Source of the DNA: an uncultured Microbacteriaceae bacterium
Lineage (GTDB): Bacteria; Actinomycetota; Actinomycetes; Actinomycetales; Microbacteriaceae
Length of the DNA stretch: 34,587 nucleotides
Assembly (NCBI GenBank): GCA_903940225.1
Contig: CAJAKC010000042.1
Span: 1 to 34,587, forward strand
Direction: 5' to 3'
In this document: positions 24,582 through 34,587 of the stretch, piece after piece
How positions within the stretch are numbered: position 1 is the first letter of the stretch
How the letters are laid out: the number at the start of each line of letters is the position of its first letter
The notes under the pieces: generated by a model
The model's database searches: none
Told to the model about the DNA's origin: nothing
The model's input: the letters and a program-made list of their open reading frames with translations, nothing else
Translations under genes and position numbers: made by a program

Positions 24582-25792
24582 TGGCACAACCACCGAGCGG
24601 CGAAACGGTCCCCGCGGACGGACTGATTCCCACCCCGAGCGCTGCGGATACGCCGTGGTCGGTTTACCTGCACATCCCTTTTTGCACGGTTCGCTGCGGA
24701 TACTGCGATTTCAACACGTACACCGCGTCCGAACTGAGGGGCGTGACACGGGCCAGTTTCGTCGACGACCTCATCTCTGAAATCGAATGGTCGTCGGGCG
24801 TGCTGGACGCGTCGGGCATTCCCCGCCGCGCGGCGTCGACGGTGTTCATCGGCGGCGGCACGCCGAGTTTGATGCCATCGGATGACATACAGCGGATTCT
24901 CGATGCGGTTCGTGCTGCACACGGATTGTCCACTGATGTCGAAATCACGATGGAGGCGAACCCGGACACGGTCACCGAAGAGCTCACCGCGGGGCTCGCC
25001 ACTGCCGGCGTCACGCGGCTGAGCATCGGGATGCAGAGCGCGGTACCGCGCATCCTCGAACTGTTGGATCGCACGCACAACCCGGCCTCGGTCGCAACCG
25101 CAGTTGCCGCCGCACGACGGGCAGGGTTGCAGACGTCGGTTGACCTGATTTACGGAACACCCACCGAGACGCTCGATGAATGGCGTGCATCGCTCGACTC
25201 GGCGGTTGCGCTAGAGACCGACCACGTCTCGGCCTACGCCCTCATCGTCGAAGAGGGGACCGCTCTGGAGCGTCGAATTCGACGCGGTGAGCTCGCTCCG
25301 ATCGACGACGACGCCCATGCCGATGCTTACGAACTCGCGGATGACCTGCTCGCACGGGCGGGGTTCGAGTGGTACGAAGTCAGCAATTGGTCGCGCGACG
25401 ATAACTCGCGGTCGCGCCACAACCTGGCGTATTGGACGGACGCGGATTGGTGGGGCTATGGCCCTGGTGCCCACAGTCACATCGGGGGGACCCGCTGGTG
25501 GAACGTCAAGCACCCCGCCGCTTACGCCGAAAGGCTCGCCGCTGGCGTATCCCCGGGCCACGAGCGTGAGGTGCTGACCGGGGAACAACGACACGACGAG
25601 CTGGTTCTCTTGGGCTCACGATTGCGAGAAGGATTGCCGTTGGAGCGCCTCACGAGTGATGAGCGCACCCGAGTCGCCGGGCTCATCGCCGAGGGGCTGG
25701 TGGACGGCCATTCCGCGATCGCCGGTTCCCTCGTGTTGACACGGAACGGCCGACTTCTCGCCGACCTCGTCGTCCGTCGAATTCTCGACTAG
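24581..25792 (+). CDS. hemW: HemW-type radical SAM heme chaperone
   Basis: Radical SAM protein that inserts heme into respiratory proteins, formerly annotated as oxygen-independent coproporphyrinogen oxidase. 403 residues. The [4Fe-4S] motif is C35-x3-C39-x2-C42 in HIPFCTVRCGYCDFNTY, followed by FIGGGTPSLM, MEANPDTVTEE, RLSIGMQS and DLIYGTPTETL. The C-terminal HemN-type segment includes YEVSNWSRDDNSRSRHNLAYW. The tight C-x3-C-x2-C start without the extra N-terminal Cys region fits HemW better than HemN. It precedes hrcA, as in most actinobacteria. Confidence 0.93.
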   Translation: MAQPPSGETVPADGLIPTPSAADTPWSVYLHIPFCTVRCGYCDFNTYTASELRGVTRASFVDDLISEIEWSSGVLDASGIPRRAASTVFIGGGTPSLMPSDDIQRILDAVRAAHGLSTDVEITMEANPDTVTEELTAGLATAGVTRLSIGMQSAVPRILELLDRTHNPASVATAVAAARRAGLQTSVDLIYGTPTETLDEWRASLDSAVALETDHVSAYALIVEEGTALERRIRRGELAPIDDDAHADAYELADDLLARAGFEWYEVSNWSRDDNSRSRHNLAYWTDADWWGYGPGAHSHIGGTRWWNVKHPAAYAERLAAGVSPGHEREVLTGEQRHDELVLLGSRLREGLPLERLTSDERTRVAGLIAEGLVDGHSAIAGSLVLTRNGRLLADLVVRRILD

Positions 25793-25843
25793 TTCGTCCC
25801 GGTGACGACGAAGCCGCTGTCGAGTAGTGGGGGCGGGATGCAC

Positions 25844-25872
25844 GCGACAGCGCTCAGTGCCGACGGTACTAT
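25844..25872 (+). promoter_or_regulatory. hrcA-dnaJ promoter
   Basis: GCGACA (25844-25849, four of six bases of TTGACA), a 17-base spacer and TACTAT (25867-25872, fits TANNNT). The start of transcription would fall at about 25879, inside the CIRCE element, the usual arrangement for HrcA repression. Confidence 0.6.
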
Positions 25873-25877
25873 TGGGG

Positions 25878-25904
25878 TTAGCAATCGCGCATCGAGAGTG
25901 CTAA
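25878..25904 (+). promoter_or_regulatory. CIRCE element (HrcA operator)
   Basis: TTAGCAATC-N9-GAGTGCTAA. The right arm is perfect and the left arm differs from the consensus TTAGCACTC at one base. It sits between the promoter and the ribosome site of hrcA and is the binding site for the heat-shock repressor HrcA, so the hrcA-dnaJ unit is self-regulated. Confidence 0.95.
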
Positions 25905-25916
25905 ACGGAGGTGACC

Positions 25917-26936
25917 ATGGTTTCGAGTCGAGCACTCGATGTTCTTCGTGTCATCGTCGAGGACTACGTCGCATCGCGCGAGCCGGTCGGGTCCAAGTCG
26001 ATCGTCGAGCGACACGATTTCGGTGTCTCGGCGGCAACAATTCGAAACGACATGGCTGCGCTCGAGGATGCCAACCTCATCCACGCTCCGCACACCTCGG
26101 CTGGCCGCGTTCCCACCGACCTCGGATACCGCACGTTCGTCGATGGCCTCCACGATGTCAAACCGCTGACGCGGGTTCAGCTCACGGCAATCGAACGTTT
26201 TCTCGACGAGTCACTGGATCTCGACGATTTCTTTCACCGCACCGTGCGACTCTTGTCGAACCTCACCAATCAGGTCGCGTTGGTTCAATACCCGGTGCTG
26301 GGTCGTGAAACCGTCGCGCATCTCGAACTTCTGCCGCTCGGTTCAAAACGAATCCTCTCGGTTCTCATCACCACGGGGGGACGCGTTGACCGTCACGTCG
26401 TCGACCTGCCCGTCGACATCGATGAGGCAACGCTGGGCGATCTGCGGGCGCGCGTCAATGCGGCCGTTCAAGGTGCCGATTTTGCGACGGCCCCCGCACA
26501 ACTGGCCGCGGCGGGCGCGCACGTCGGTCCAGACCTCGCACCCGTTTTGGCGGCCGTCACCGCGGCGTTCACGGACCAGATTGAGGCGCAGCGTTCCGAT
26601 CGACTCCTCGTTGCCGGCACCCCACAGCTTGTTCGTGCCGAGGGTGACTTTGCCCGCAGCATCGCACCCGTCATGGACGCCATCGAAGAGCAAGTGATTC
26701 TGCTCAAGCTGTTTGGCGAAATGGGTGGCGAGGACGACCGCGGAGTGCGCATCGGCCGAGAACTCAGCGACGAGCTGAGTGACACCGCGATTGTCTCGGC
26801 GGCGTACACCTCGACCGGAGCGGATGCGGCGAGAATTGCAGTTCTCGGCCCAACCCGCATGAATTATTCGTTGAACATGGCGGCGGTGGACGCGGTTGCG
26901 CGTTACGTCTCCTCGGTCTTGGGGGACGACGCGTAG
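25917..26936 (+). CDS. hrcA: heat-inducible transcription repressor
   Basis: Represses chaperone genes by binding CIRCE, with activity tuned by GroEL. The 339-residue protein has an N-terminal winged helix (residues 1-75: [54 protein letters not shown]), then GAF-like and dimerisation regions ending in [18 protein letters not shown]. The ATG at 25917 is preferred because GGAGGTGA lies just upstream; a GTG six bases earlier is part of that ribosome site. The stop and the dnaJ start overlap by 1 base. The CIRCE element directly in front supports the call. Confidence 0.97.
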   Translation: MVSSRALDVLRVIVEDYVASREPVGSKSIVERHDFGVSAATIRNDMAALEDANLIHAPHTSAGRVPTDLGYRTFVDGLHDVKPLTRVQLTAIERFLDESLDLDDFFHRTVRLLSNLTNQVALVQYPVLGRETVAHLELLPLGSKRILSVLITTGGRVDRHVVDLPVDIDEATLGDLRARVNAAVQGADFATAPAQLAAAGAHVGPDLAPVLAAVTAAFTDQIEAQRSDRLLVAGTPQLVRAEGDFARSIAPVMDAIEEQVILLKLFGEMGGEDDRGVRIGRELSDELSDTAIVSAAYTSTGADAARIAVLGPTRMNYSLNMAAVDAVARYVSSVLGDDA

Positions 26937-28033
26937 TGGACCATTACGACGCTCTTGGCGTCTCTCGTGACGCGAGCCAAGACGAAGTCAAAAAGGCGTA
27001 TCGAAAACTCGCCCGCGAATTACACCCCGATGTGAACCCGGCGGACGACGCGGCGGAGCGTTTCAAGCTCGTCACGCACGCGTTCGACGTTCTGGGCGAC
27101 CCGGAACAACGCCGCAACTATGACATGGGTGGCCAGGGTGGCCAAGGTGGGATGCCCGGTTTCGGTTCGATGGGCGACGTGTTCGATGCGTTTTTCGGTG
27201 GCGGTCAACAGCGCGGACCGCGTTCGCGCCAGGAACGCGGAAACGATGCCCTGCTGCGGGTCGAGATTGACCTTGTCGACACCATTTTTGGGGGAGAGCG
27301 GTCGATCGAAGTCGACACCGCCGCGCTGTGCGAAACTTGTTCAGGTTCGTGTTGTTCCCCGGGTTCGTCGCCGCAACGCTGTGACGTCTGCGGAGGGTCA
27401 GGCTCGTTGCAACGCCAAGTTCGCAGCTTGCTCGGAAACATCGTCACCTCCACGCCGTGCGGGTCGTGCCGCGGATACGGAACCGTCATTGCCGCTCCGT
27501 GCCCAACGTGCGCTGGGCACGGGCGCGTTCGTGCGCGAACAACTCTCGACGTGAAGATTCCGAGTGGTGTCGACAGCGGAATGCGCATTCACCTCCCCGG
27601 TGCAGGAGAAGTCGGTGAGGCGGGCGGTCCATCCGGAGACGTCTACGTGGAATTCACGGTTGAGTCACACGATCTCTGGGCGCGTCAGGGAGACGACCTT
27701 CTGGCGACAATCCAAATCGACATGGTCGACGCAATTCGGGGCGTCCGAACGTCGCTCGAGGCGCTCGATGGCGCGATGGACATTGACATCAAGCCCGGTG
27801 CGCAATCCGGCGATGTCGTGACCGTCAAAAACCGCGGAATCAGCCACCTTCGGGGGTCCGGCCGAGGCGATGCAAAAATCGGAGTCCAGGTCGTCATCCC
27901 GCAAAAACTGTCCAAGGCCGAGTCGGCGCTCATCGAAGAGTTCGCGAAACTGCGACCCGCCACCGAGCCCCACTTCGCCGAACACCGGCAGGGTCTCTTC
28001 GCCAAACTTCGTGACAGATTCTTTGGCGCATAG
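26936..28033 (+). CDS. dnaJ: DnaJ chaperone (Hsp40), DnaJ2 type
   Basis: Co-chaperone stimulating DnaK ATPase. The 365-residue protein has a J domain (1-65) with the HPD triad at residues 30-32, and a Gly-rich linker ([13 protein letters not shown]). A zinc-finger domain with four Cys pairs follows ([32 protein letters not shown]), then the C-terminal substrate-binding domains. The first repeat ends in Cys where CxxCxGxG has Gly, and another Cys follows, which is unusual, but all eight zinc ligands are present. The GTG start overlaps the hrcA stop (TAGTG). dnaK and grpE are not nearby, which is usual for this second DnaJ copy. Confidence 0.96.
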   Translation: MDHYDALGVSRDASQDEVKKAYRKLARELHPDVNPADDAAERFKLVTHAFDVLGDPEQRRNYDMGGQGGQGGMPGFGSMGDVFDAFFGGGQQRGPRSRQERGNDALLRVEIDLVDTIFGGERSIEVDTAALCETCSGSCCSPGSSPQRCDVCGGSGSLQRQVRSLLGNIVTSTPCGSCRGYGTVIAAPCPTCAGHGRVRARTTLDVKIPSGVDSGMRIHLPGAGEVGEAGGPSGDVYVEFTVESHDLWARQGDDLLATIQIDMVDAIRGVRTSLEALDGAMDIDIKPGAQSGDVVTVKNRGISHLRGSGRGDAKIGVQVVIPQKLSKAESALIEEFAKLRPATEPHFAEHRQGLFAKLRDRFFGA

Positions 28034-28767
28034 TGGCGAACCTGTACTTCTCCGACACTCCCATCGATGAGTCCACCACCATCGTCACACTCACGGGCGA
28101 CGAGGCCCACCACGCCGCCCAGGTCGCGCGACTGCGCGAGGGCGAAACCATTGTGATCGCCGACGGTCGCGGGTGGCGCGCGTCGGGCGTCGCGCAGGCG
28201 GTTACTAAATCCGTCGTGGAAGTCGCCCTGTCGACTCCCGTGTTCGAGCCGGCAACCGGACTCGAGGTGACGCTCGTCCAGGCTCTAGCCAAGGGTGATC
28301 GTGACGAGCTCGCCGTTCAAGCCTCAACCGAGCTCGGCGTATCTCGGGTAATCCCATGGCAAGCCGAGCGGTCGATCTCCCGCTGGGTCGGGGAGAAGAA
28401 GACCAGGGGAGTCGCGCGCTGGCAGACCATTGCGCGCGAGGCCGCCAAGCAGTCGGTTCGCTCTCGAATACCTATCGTTACGGAACCTGTCGCCGTCGAC
28501 GGAATCATCGAAGCGTGCGAGCGTGAAAAGGTACTCGTGCTCGATCCCCGGGCCGATCAAGGAATCGGCGAATGGGCACGAACGAATTCCGACATCACGG
28601 CGGTCGCACTGGTCGTTGGCCCCGAAGGCGGAATTTCGGAAGGCGAAGTCGCCGCGTTGGTTTCGGCGGGAGCAACCCCGGTGCGGGTTGGCACCGAAAT
28701 CATGCGAACGTCGACGGCGGGTCCCGCCACCATCGCCGCTCTCAACGCCCTGCTCGGCCACTGGTGA
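28033..28767 (+). CDS. rsmE: 16S rRNA m3U1498 methyltransferase
   Basis: SPOUT-fold methyltransferase acting on U1498 of 16S rRNA in the assembled small subunit. The 244-residue protein has an N-terminal PUA-like part (GDEAHHAAQVARLREGETI), then the SPOUT domain with ALAKGDRDELAVQASTELGV, the REAAKQSVRS segment, the cofactor-binding VVGPEGGISEGEVAAL and RTSTAGPATIAAL at the knot. The GTG start shares one base with the dnaJ stop. It is part of the hrcA-dnaJ unit. Confidence 0.96.
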   Translation: MANLYFSDTPIDESTTIVTLTGDEAHHAAQVARLREGETIVIADGRGWRASGVAQAVTKSVVEVALSTPVFEPATGLEVTLVQALAKGDRDELAVQASTELGVSRVIPWQAERSISRWVGEKKTRGVARWQTIAREAAKQSVRSRIPIVTEPVAVDGIIEACEREKVLVLDPRADQGIGEWARTNSDITAVALVVGPEGGISEGEVAALVSAGATPVRVGTEIMRTSTAGPATIAALNALLGHW

Positions 28768-28773
28768 CGTGGA

Positions 28774-28779
28774 TAGACT
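28774..28779 (+). promoter_or_regulatory. -10 box of the HIT gene (leaderless)
   Basis: TAGACT fits TANNNT and ends 7 bases before the GTG at 28787. It lies 6 bases after the rsmE stop, so the HIT gene may have its own promoter inside the larger unit. No clear -35. Confidence 0.5.
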
Positions 28780-28786
28780 GGGAAAC

Positions 28787-29128
28787 GTGAGCATCTTCAG
28801 CAGAATCATCGACCGCGAGATTCCGGCGGACATCGTTTTCGAGTCCGATCGAATCATCGCGTTCCGTGACATCGCCCCGAAGGCACCGGTGCATTTGCTC
28901 GTTGTTCCCAAGACCGAACAGTTCGCCAATGTCACGGAACTCGCCGAAGGTGACCCCGCACTGCTCGCCGAAATCGTTGCCACTGCTCGCGATCTTGCCG
29001 CCGAGCACGCCGACGGCGATTTTCGATTGGTGTTCAATACCGGAGAAAGCGCCGGTCAAACAGTTTTTCACGTCCACGCCCACGTGCTCGCCGGCGGAGT
29101 ATCGGAAGGTTCCCTTGGCGGAGAGTAA
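28787..29128 (+). CDS. HIT-family nucleotide hydrolase (HinT-like)
   Basis: A 113-residue histidine-triad protein. The triad is H95-x-H97-x-H99 in VFHVHAHVLAGG, preceded by the typical N-terminus SIFSRIIDREIPADIVFE and HLLVVPKTE. Proteins of this family hydrolyse adenosine phosphoramidates and related nucleotides. The GTG at 28787 is chosen for the family-like N-terminus and the -10 box 7 bases before it. Normally phoH follows, but here ybeY follows after 33 bases. Confidence 0.93.
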   Translation: MSIFSRIIDREIPADIVFESDRIIAFRDIAPKAPVHLLVVPKTEQFANVTELAEGDPALLAEIVATARDLAAEHADGDFRLVFNTGESAGQTVFHVHAHVLAGGVSEGSLGGE

Positions 29129-29161
29129 AGGGAATAGTGCCTTTCGCAATCGGGTGCAGTC

Positions 29162-29617
29162 GTGACCGTTGACATCGTGAACGAGACGACTGTCACCGTC
29201 GATGCGGAGACGATGAATGCACTCGCCGCACACGTGCTCGCCGCAATGAAAGTTCACCCCGATGCGGACCTCACAGTCCTTTTCGTTGACGAAGAGGCGA
29301 TGGAGAAACTTCACATCGAATGGATGGATGAACCCGGTCCGACCGATGTGTTGTCGTTCCCCATGGATGAACTGCGTCCGGGAAGCGACGACAAGCCCAG
29401 CGATCCGGGGCTCCTCGGCGACGTTGTCATTTGCCCCTCGGTCGCCGAGCGTCAGGCTGTAGACGCGGGGCACTCCACGGATGCCGAGATTCGGCTCTTG
29501 TTGACGCACGGAATTTTGCACCTGTTGGGATTTGACCACGCAGAGAACGACGAGGAAAAGGCGATGTTCGCCCTTCAGCGCCAATTGCTGGAGTCCTTTG
29601 CCGCTGACCACGACTGA
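29162..29617 (+). CDS. ybeY: YbeY endoribonuclease (rRNA maturation factor)
   Basis: Zinc-dependent single-strand endoribonuclease needed for 16S rRNA 3'-end maturation and ribosome quality control. The 151-residue protein has the family zinc motif HGILHLLGFDH (three His ligands), EWMDEPGPTDVLSFPMDE and GLLGDVVICP. The start is GTG at 29162, where no strong ribosome site is seen. The stop shares a base with the next start (TGATG). It directly follows the HIT gene, with no phoH between. Confidence 0.96.
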   Translation: MTVDIVNETTVTVDAETMNALAAHVLAAMKVHPDADLTVLFVDEEAMEKLHIEWMDEPGPTDVLSFPMDELRPGSDDKPSDPGLLGDVVICPSVAERQAVDAGHSTDAEIRLLLTHGILHLLGFDHAENDEEKAMFALQRQLLESFAADHD

Positions 29618-30879
29618 TGGCCGTCTGGTTCAGCATCATCGCCGTCGCCCTCATCACCATCGGGGGATTGACGGCGGCGATCGACGCGGCCTATTCGTCG
29701 TTGTCGCGAAACGACGTTGCGGGGATTGGTTCCGGAACGTCGCGCGCCGCCCTCTTTGACCGTATCGCCGCGGATATCCCCGGTCACCTCAACGCCCTCA
29801 ACTTCATGCGCGTCCTGTGCGAAACCTTTGCGGCCATTCTCGTGTCGCTTGCCTTTGTCAGCGCGGGACTGGATCTTGGGCAGGTACTGATTGCGTCAGC
29901 CGCCACGATGGCGGTCATCACCTTCGTCCTCGTCGGGTCGAGCCCGCGGTCTGTTGGCCGGGCGCACCCCCTGGTCATCGTGGAATGGACGGGCTGGTTG
30001 GTCCGGGCGTTCCGCATCGTTCTTGGGCCCATCACCGTCGCACTCGTGGGTATCGGCAACGCGGTGACACCCGGCCGCGCGCGCACCTCGGTCAACACCG
30101 AACGGCAACTGTTGTCGCTCGTCGATGAGGCAACCGAATCAGATGCAATCGAAGAGGAAGACCGCGACCTGATCCGGTCGATCTTTGATTTTGGCGACAC
30201 CATCGTGCGCGAGGTGATGGTCGCGCGAACAGAAATGGCGACGCTGGACGCGACCGACACAATCGACGACGCACTCGGAAAGTTCCTCGCGGACGGTTTC
30301 TCGCGAATGCCCGCCATCGGCGAAAACACCGACGACATTAAGGGCATCGCGTACCTCAAGGACGTGATTCGATATGTTCGCCGTGACCCCAAGGGCGCCA
30401 CGTCGACTCCGGTGACCGCCATCTTGCGCCCCACCCTGTTCCTGCCCGAGGTCAAAAAGGCCGACGAAGCACTGCGGGAACTTCAGTCCCGTGCCAACCA
30501 CATGGCTCTCGTGGTCGATGAATACGGCGGAATCGCTGGTCTTGTGACGATGGAGGACCTCATCGAAGAGGTTGTCGGTGAAATCTCCGACGAGTACGAC
30601 GACACGGACAGCGATTTCACTCCGCTCGGCGATGGAACTATTCGAGCGAGTGCCGCAGCGGACATCGGTGACCTGGCGGAGCACCTCGACCTCGAGATTG
30701 ACGAAGATGACGTCGACACCGTCGGCGGGCTCTTCATCAAGAACCTGGGCCGATTGCCGGCCACGGGGGACAGCGTGCACGCACACGGACTGCTCATCAC
30801 CGCCGAGCGAGTCGAACGCCGTCGCAAACGCTTGATCACTGTTCTCGTCGCTGTGGAGGATCCGAATGTCGACGCGTAG
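29617..30879 (+). CDS. CNNM/CorC-type membrane protein with CBS pair
   Basis: A 420-residue membrane protein of the hemolysin C/CorC-like family (DUF21). It has an N-terminal CNNM membrane domain with about four helices (residues 1-150) and a linker ([20 protein letters not shown]). A CBS pair follows (about 200-320, [47 protein letters not shown]), then a CorC_HlyC domain (about 335-410, [20 protein letters not shown]). Homologues are linked to magnesium or cobalt export; the name hemolysin is historical. The ATG overlaps the ybeY stop by 1 base, and its 3' end overlaps era by 14 bases. Confidence 0.92.
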   Translation: MAVWFSIIAVALITIGGLTAAIDAAYSSLSRNDVAGIGSGTSRAALFDRIAADIPGHLNALNFMRVLCETFAAILVSLAFVSAGLDLGQVLIASAATMAVITFVLVGSSPRSVGRAHPLVIVEWTGWLVRAFRIVLGPITVALVGIGNAVTPGRARTSVNTERQLLSLVDEATESDAIEEEDRDLIRSIFDFGDTIVREVMVARTEMATLDATDTIDDALGKFLADGFSRMPAIGENTDDIKGIAYLKDVIRYVRRDPKGATSTPVTAILRPTLFLPEVKKADEALRELQSRANHMALVVDEYGGIAGLVTMEDLIEEVVGEISDEYDDTDSDFTPLGDGTIRASAAADIGDLAEHLDLEIDEDDVDTVGGLFIKNLGRLPATGDSVHAHGLLITAERVERRRKRLITVLVAVEDPNVDA

Positions 30880-31747
30880 CGGTTTCTTGTCGTTCGTTGG
30901 TCGTCCCAACGTTGGCAAATCGACGCTGATGAACGCGCTGATCGGTGAGAAGGTCGCGATTACGTCCTCAAAACCACAAACCACCCGAAAGACGATTCGC
31001 GGGATTGTCACCCGCGGCGAAGGGCAACTCATCATCGTCGATACGCCGGGGCTGCACCGACCGCGCACACTTCTGGGAGAACGACTCAACGCTCTCGTCG
31101 AAACCACGCTGGGTGATGTCGATGTGATTGGGATGTGCCTGCCGGCGGACGAACCCATTGGGAAGGGCGACCGGTTCATCCTGGAGCAGCTCGCACGTTA
31201 TCCGCGTGCACGTGTTGTCGGCATTGTCACCAAGACTGATCGCGTGTCATCCACGAAGGTCCTGGCAAAACTTGCTGAGATCGGGCAGTTGCGGGATTGG
31301 AAACTCGTGATTCCCGTGTCGGCCGAGACAGCAGATGGAATGGAAGAATTCATTGCCGCCCTAATCCCGCTGATGCCCGAATCGCCGTGGCTCTATCCCG
31401 AGGGTTCCATTTCCGACGAAACGCTCGAATCGCGAATCCCCGAGATCGTCCGTGAAGCGGTACTTGAGGAACTCAGCGACGAACTGCCTCACTCACTGGC
31501 CGCAACCCTGATCGACATTGTCACCGAGGGCAGGCGAACGAAGGTGTTTGTCTCGCTGATCGTGGAACGCGATTCGCAAAAGGGAATCATCATCGGCAAG
31601 CAGGGTTCGATGCTGCGACTCATCGGTGAACGCTCGCGTCCGACAATCGAAGCGCTGCTCGGTCGCCCCATCTATCTGGACCTGCACGTGACGATTGCGA
31701 AGGATTGGCAACGCGACCCCAAGGCACTGGGGCGTCTCGGCTTTTGA
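30866..31747 (+). CDS. era: GTPase Era
   Basis: Ras-like GTPase binding 16S rRNA near its 3' end during small-subunit assembly, alongside ybeY in the same unit. The 293-residue protein has the P-loop GRPNVGKS (residues 12-19), the switch [23 protein letters not shown] (G3), TKTD as G4 (Thr for the more common Asn), and [12 protein letters not shown] (G5). A C-terminal KH domain contains [20 protein letters not shown]. It starts 14 bases inside the preceding gene. Its stop codon overlaps the -35 of the leucine leader. Confidence 0.97.
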   Translation: MSTRSGFLSFVGRPNVGKSTLMNALIGEKVAITSSKPQTTRKTIRGIVTRGEGQLIIVDTPGLHRPRTLLGERLNALVETTLGDVDVIGMCLPADEPIGKGDRFILEQLARYPRARVVGIVTKTDRVSSTKVLAKLAEIGQLRDWKLVIPVSAETADGMEEFIAALIPLMPESPWLYPEGSISDETLESRIPEIVREAVLEELSDELPHSLAATLIDIVTEGRRTKVFVSLIVERDSQKGIIIGKQGSMLRLIGERSRPTIEALLGRPIYLDLHVTIAKDWQRDPKALGRLGF

Positions 31748-31773
31748 TTCTGTCCGCACGGGCGTGTTACCCT
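31744..31773 (+). promoter_or_regulatory. promoter of the leuA leader
   Basis: TTGATT (31744-31749, overlapping the era stop), an 18-base spacer and TACCCT (31768-31773) with a TGN extension before it. The leader-peptide ATG is 6 bases further on, so the transcript should begin at that ATG. Confidence 0.75.
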
Positions 31774-31779
31774 GACAAC

Positions 31780-31801
31780 ATGCTGAACGGTCTCCTTCTT
31801 A

Positions 31802-31821
<20 letters not shown>
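31780..31821 (+). CDS. leuA leader peptide
   Basis: A 13-residue reading frame, MLNGLLLSGRDGS, with four Leu codons (CTG, then CTC-CTT-CTT in a row), stopping at TAG (31819-31821), 63 bases before leuA. The ATG is 6 bases after the -10, so it is leaderless. Ribosomes slowed at the Leu codons under leucine shortage would cover the following stem-forming bases. Leucine-rich leaders before leuA are known in actinobacteria. The call rests on the codon run, the promoter position and the structured RNA behind it. Confidence 0.85.
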
Positions 31822-33627
<1,806 letters not shown>

Positions 33628-33658
33628 CTACGGATCAGACGGTTGGGGTTCGAATTCC
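33628..33658 (+). other. degenerate 3' half of tRNA-Arg(ACG), probable attachment-site remnant
   Basis: Starting exactly after the leuA stop, CTACGGA matches the anticodon loop of actinobacterial tRNA-Arg(ACG). TCAGA (3' strand of the anticodon stem), CGGTT (variable loop), GGGG (T-stem, one base short) and TTCGAAT (T-loop) follow, then a poor T-stem partner. The 5' half of a tRNA is absent, since the bases before are leuA coding sequence, and the acceptor stem is not recognisable. It therefore cannot be a working tRNA. Similarity that begins at the anticodon loop is typical of phage or island attachment sites. The comparison with tRNA-Arg is from memory. Confidence 0.65.
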
Positions 33659-33695
33659 GCGCAGGCCGTGAATTCTGGCGGCAGCCCCTATCTAG

Positions 33696-33998
33696 CTAGC
33701 AACCTTCGAGTAGCGCACAAGTCCCTGTAATCGACAGGGTTACCCAGACCTGCCATGCCACGCAGATGGCGCAGACAATGCCACCGATGATTTGTGGCGC
33801 CTTCGTCTTTGCCTTTCTGCCAGTGGCAAACGCCGAAACGGGCAGGACCAGGGTCAGCGCGCCAGTACCAATCACAACAACCGAGCCGATTGCACCCTCC
33901 ATCCACATCCCAAAAAACTGCACGAACCACAGGAAGGGGGTGGTAACGACGCTACTGATTGCCAGCACTAGTGGAACCGGGCTTCTTGATGAGGTCAT
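33696..33998 (-). CDS. small membrane protein of unknown function
   Basis: A 100-residue protein with three hydrophobic segments (about residues 8-30, 33-55 and 69-90) and a basic patch between the second and third (GRKAKTKAP). No motif is recognised. The ATG at 33998 is 6 bases after TACCGT on the minus strand, the leaderless pattern. A GTG two codons earlier would leave no room. It lies between the tRNA-Arg fragment and the oxidoreductase gene, where related genomes usually have recO after leuA, so it may have arrived with an insertion. The short length and lack of a known family make it the least certain gene here. Confidence 0.6.
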   Translation of the reverse strand: MTSSRSPVPLVLAISSVVTTPFLWFVQFFGMWMEGAIGSVVVIGTGALTLVLPVSAFATGRKAKTKAPQIIGGIVCAICVAWQVWVTLSITGTCALLEGC

Positions 33999-34004
33999 GA
34001 GCAC

Positions 34005-34010
34005 ACGGTA
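34005..34010 (-). promoter_or_regulatory. -10 box of the small membrane protein gene (leaderless)
   Basis: Minus-strand TACCGT fits TANNNT and lies 6 bases upstream of the ATG at 33998. It falls between this gene and the oxidoreductase stop at 34030. Confidence 0.4.
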
Positions 34011-34029
34011 TCGCTCGGGGGAACGTCGG

Positions 34030-34587
34030 TCAAGGGTGCTTGTGTTGGTTGCCCACCCCGCGACTATTCACCGAGGATTCCGATTCCAGAACAGCCATCG
34101 CAGCATTGTGGCCACCGATTCCGCTGACGGCGCCACCCCGCCGCGCGGTTGAGCCACAGAAGAAGATGCCCGGCTCGCCGGCGTCGACCCCCCAGCGTTC
34201 AGCTGGCGTCGAGAGCGGGGAGTCGTCCGAGACGAACGGCCAACTGAGCGGCGCGTGGAAAATGTTTCCGCCCGGCAACCCGAGAGCGTTTTCGAGATCA
34301 AGAGTTGTTTTGGTTTCTATGCAGGGTTTGCCGTTCGCGTCCACCAACAACAGATCGCGGATGTCCTCCGACAGCACCGAATTGATGGAGTCGATGACCG
34401 CGTCCTCGAGTTTCTGGCGCATCACGGTGTTGTCGTTGTCCCGCAACAACGAATGAGGTGTTTGGAGGGCGAAGACGGTGAGTGTCTGGGCGCCCGACTC
34501 GCGGAGAGTTTGACCAAGGATGCTCGGGTCGGTTATCGAATGACAATAAATCTCACACGGCAGCGGGTTGGGAATCTCACCGCGCTC
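34030..34587 (-). CDS. NAD(P)/FAD-dependent oxidoreductase, phytoene desaturase/PYROXD2-like, C-terminal part
   Basis: The reading frame is open from the right edge of the window (about 185 codons) to the stop at 34030, so only the C-terminus is present. Seen: EIPNPLPCEIYCHSITDPSI, the segment GAQTLTVFALQTPHS, then GLPGGNIFHAPLSWPF and the FAD-closing FCGSTARRGGAVSGIGGHNA, all typical of the amine-oxidase/phytoene-desaturase superfamily and closest in style to PYROXD2-like proteins. The substrate is unknown. The FAD-binding N-terminus lies outside, so neither completeness nor start can be judged. A TTG-initiated reading from 34449 is only an internal piece. Confidence 0.82.
   Translation of the reverse strand, partial: ERGEIPNPLPCEIYCHSITDPSILGQTLRESGAQTLTVFALQTPHSLLRDNDNTVMRQKLEDAVIDSINSVLSEDIRDLLLVDANGKPCIETKTTLDLENALGLPGGNIFHAPLSWPFVSDDSPLSTPAERWGVDAGEPGIFFCGSTARRGGAVSGIGGHNAAMAVLESESSVNSRGVGNQHKHP

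Noticed and set aside
31225-31236. TKTD in place of NKxD in Era as a damaged GTPase
   Set aside because: Thr at this position is tolerated in actinobacterial Era proteins, and all other G motifs are normal.
33723-33739. Hairpin CCCTGT-N5-ACAGGG as a terminator for leuA
   Set aside because: It lies inside the coding end of the minus-strand small membrane protein and has no U-tract on either strand.

Overview
The window is a gene-dense, GC-rich stretch of an actinobacterial chromosome, most likely Micrococcales and probably Microbacteriaceae-like. The reasons are the conserved run leuS-comEA-comEC-holA-rpsT-lepA and then hemW-hrcA-dnaJ-rsmE-HIT-ybeY-CNNM/CBS-era-leuA, the frequent GTG starts, the 1-4 base stop/start overlaps, and the many -10 boxes of form TANNNT lying 6-7 bases upstream of a start codon, which is the layout of leaderless mRNAs. 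The taxon is inferred from gene content and order only.

Left part (1-9995): a histidine-utilisation locus on the minus strand (hutH intact, hutU interrupted by an in-frame stop) faces an IclR-type regulator. The palindrome between them resembles a HutR operator. Then come pdxH, a luciferase-like monooxygenase and purU on the plus strand. They are followed by an App1-type phosphatase (minus), a TetR regulator (plus) and a DedA membrane protein plus a class IV aminotransferase (minus). The aminotransferase (probable pabC) and pabB are divergent with only 12 bp between start codons, and their two leaderless promoters are mirror images of each other.

Middle (10032-18438): leuS, the DNA-uptake genes comEA/comEC, holA, rpsT (minus, with a terminator and a Lys/Ala-rich tail) and lepA. 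Then (18435-24581) follow a small membrane protein, ribF, a deoxyribose module, truB and another small membrane protein. The deoxyribose module is the most unusual content. A SorC/DeoR-like helix-turn-helix is fused directly to a complete deoxyribose-phosphate aldolase, under a clear promoter with an inverted repeat centred on its -35 box. It is followed by a full aldehyde dehydrogenase and a truncated non-catalytic ALDH-like partner. Together these would turn deoxyribose 5-phosphate into glyceraldehyde 3-phosphate and acetate.

Right part (24581-34587): hemW; hrcA-dnaJ behind a CIRCE element; rsmE, HIT, ybeY (with the usual phoH missing), a CNNM/CBS protein and era; then leuA behind a leucine-rich leader peptide and a structured leader RNA. 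Directly after the leuA stop is a degenerate 3' half of a tRNA-Arg(ACG), which looks like an old attachment site. The expected recO/uppS do not follow; instead there is a small minus-strand membrane protein and the C-terminal part of a PYROXD2/phytoene-desaturase-like oxidoreductase running off the window.

There is no intact tRNA, rRNA, CRISPR array or recognisable insertion sequence. No stretch longer than about 165 bases lacks a gene.
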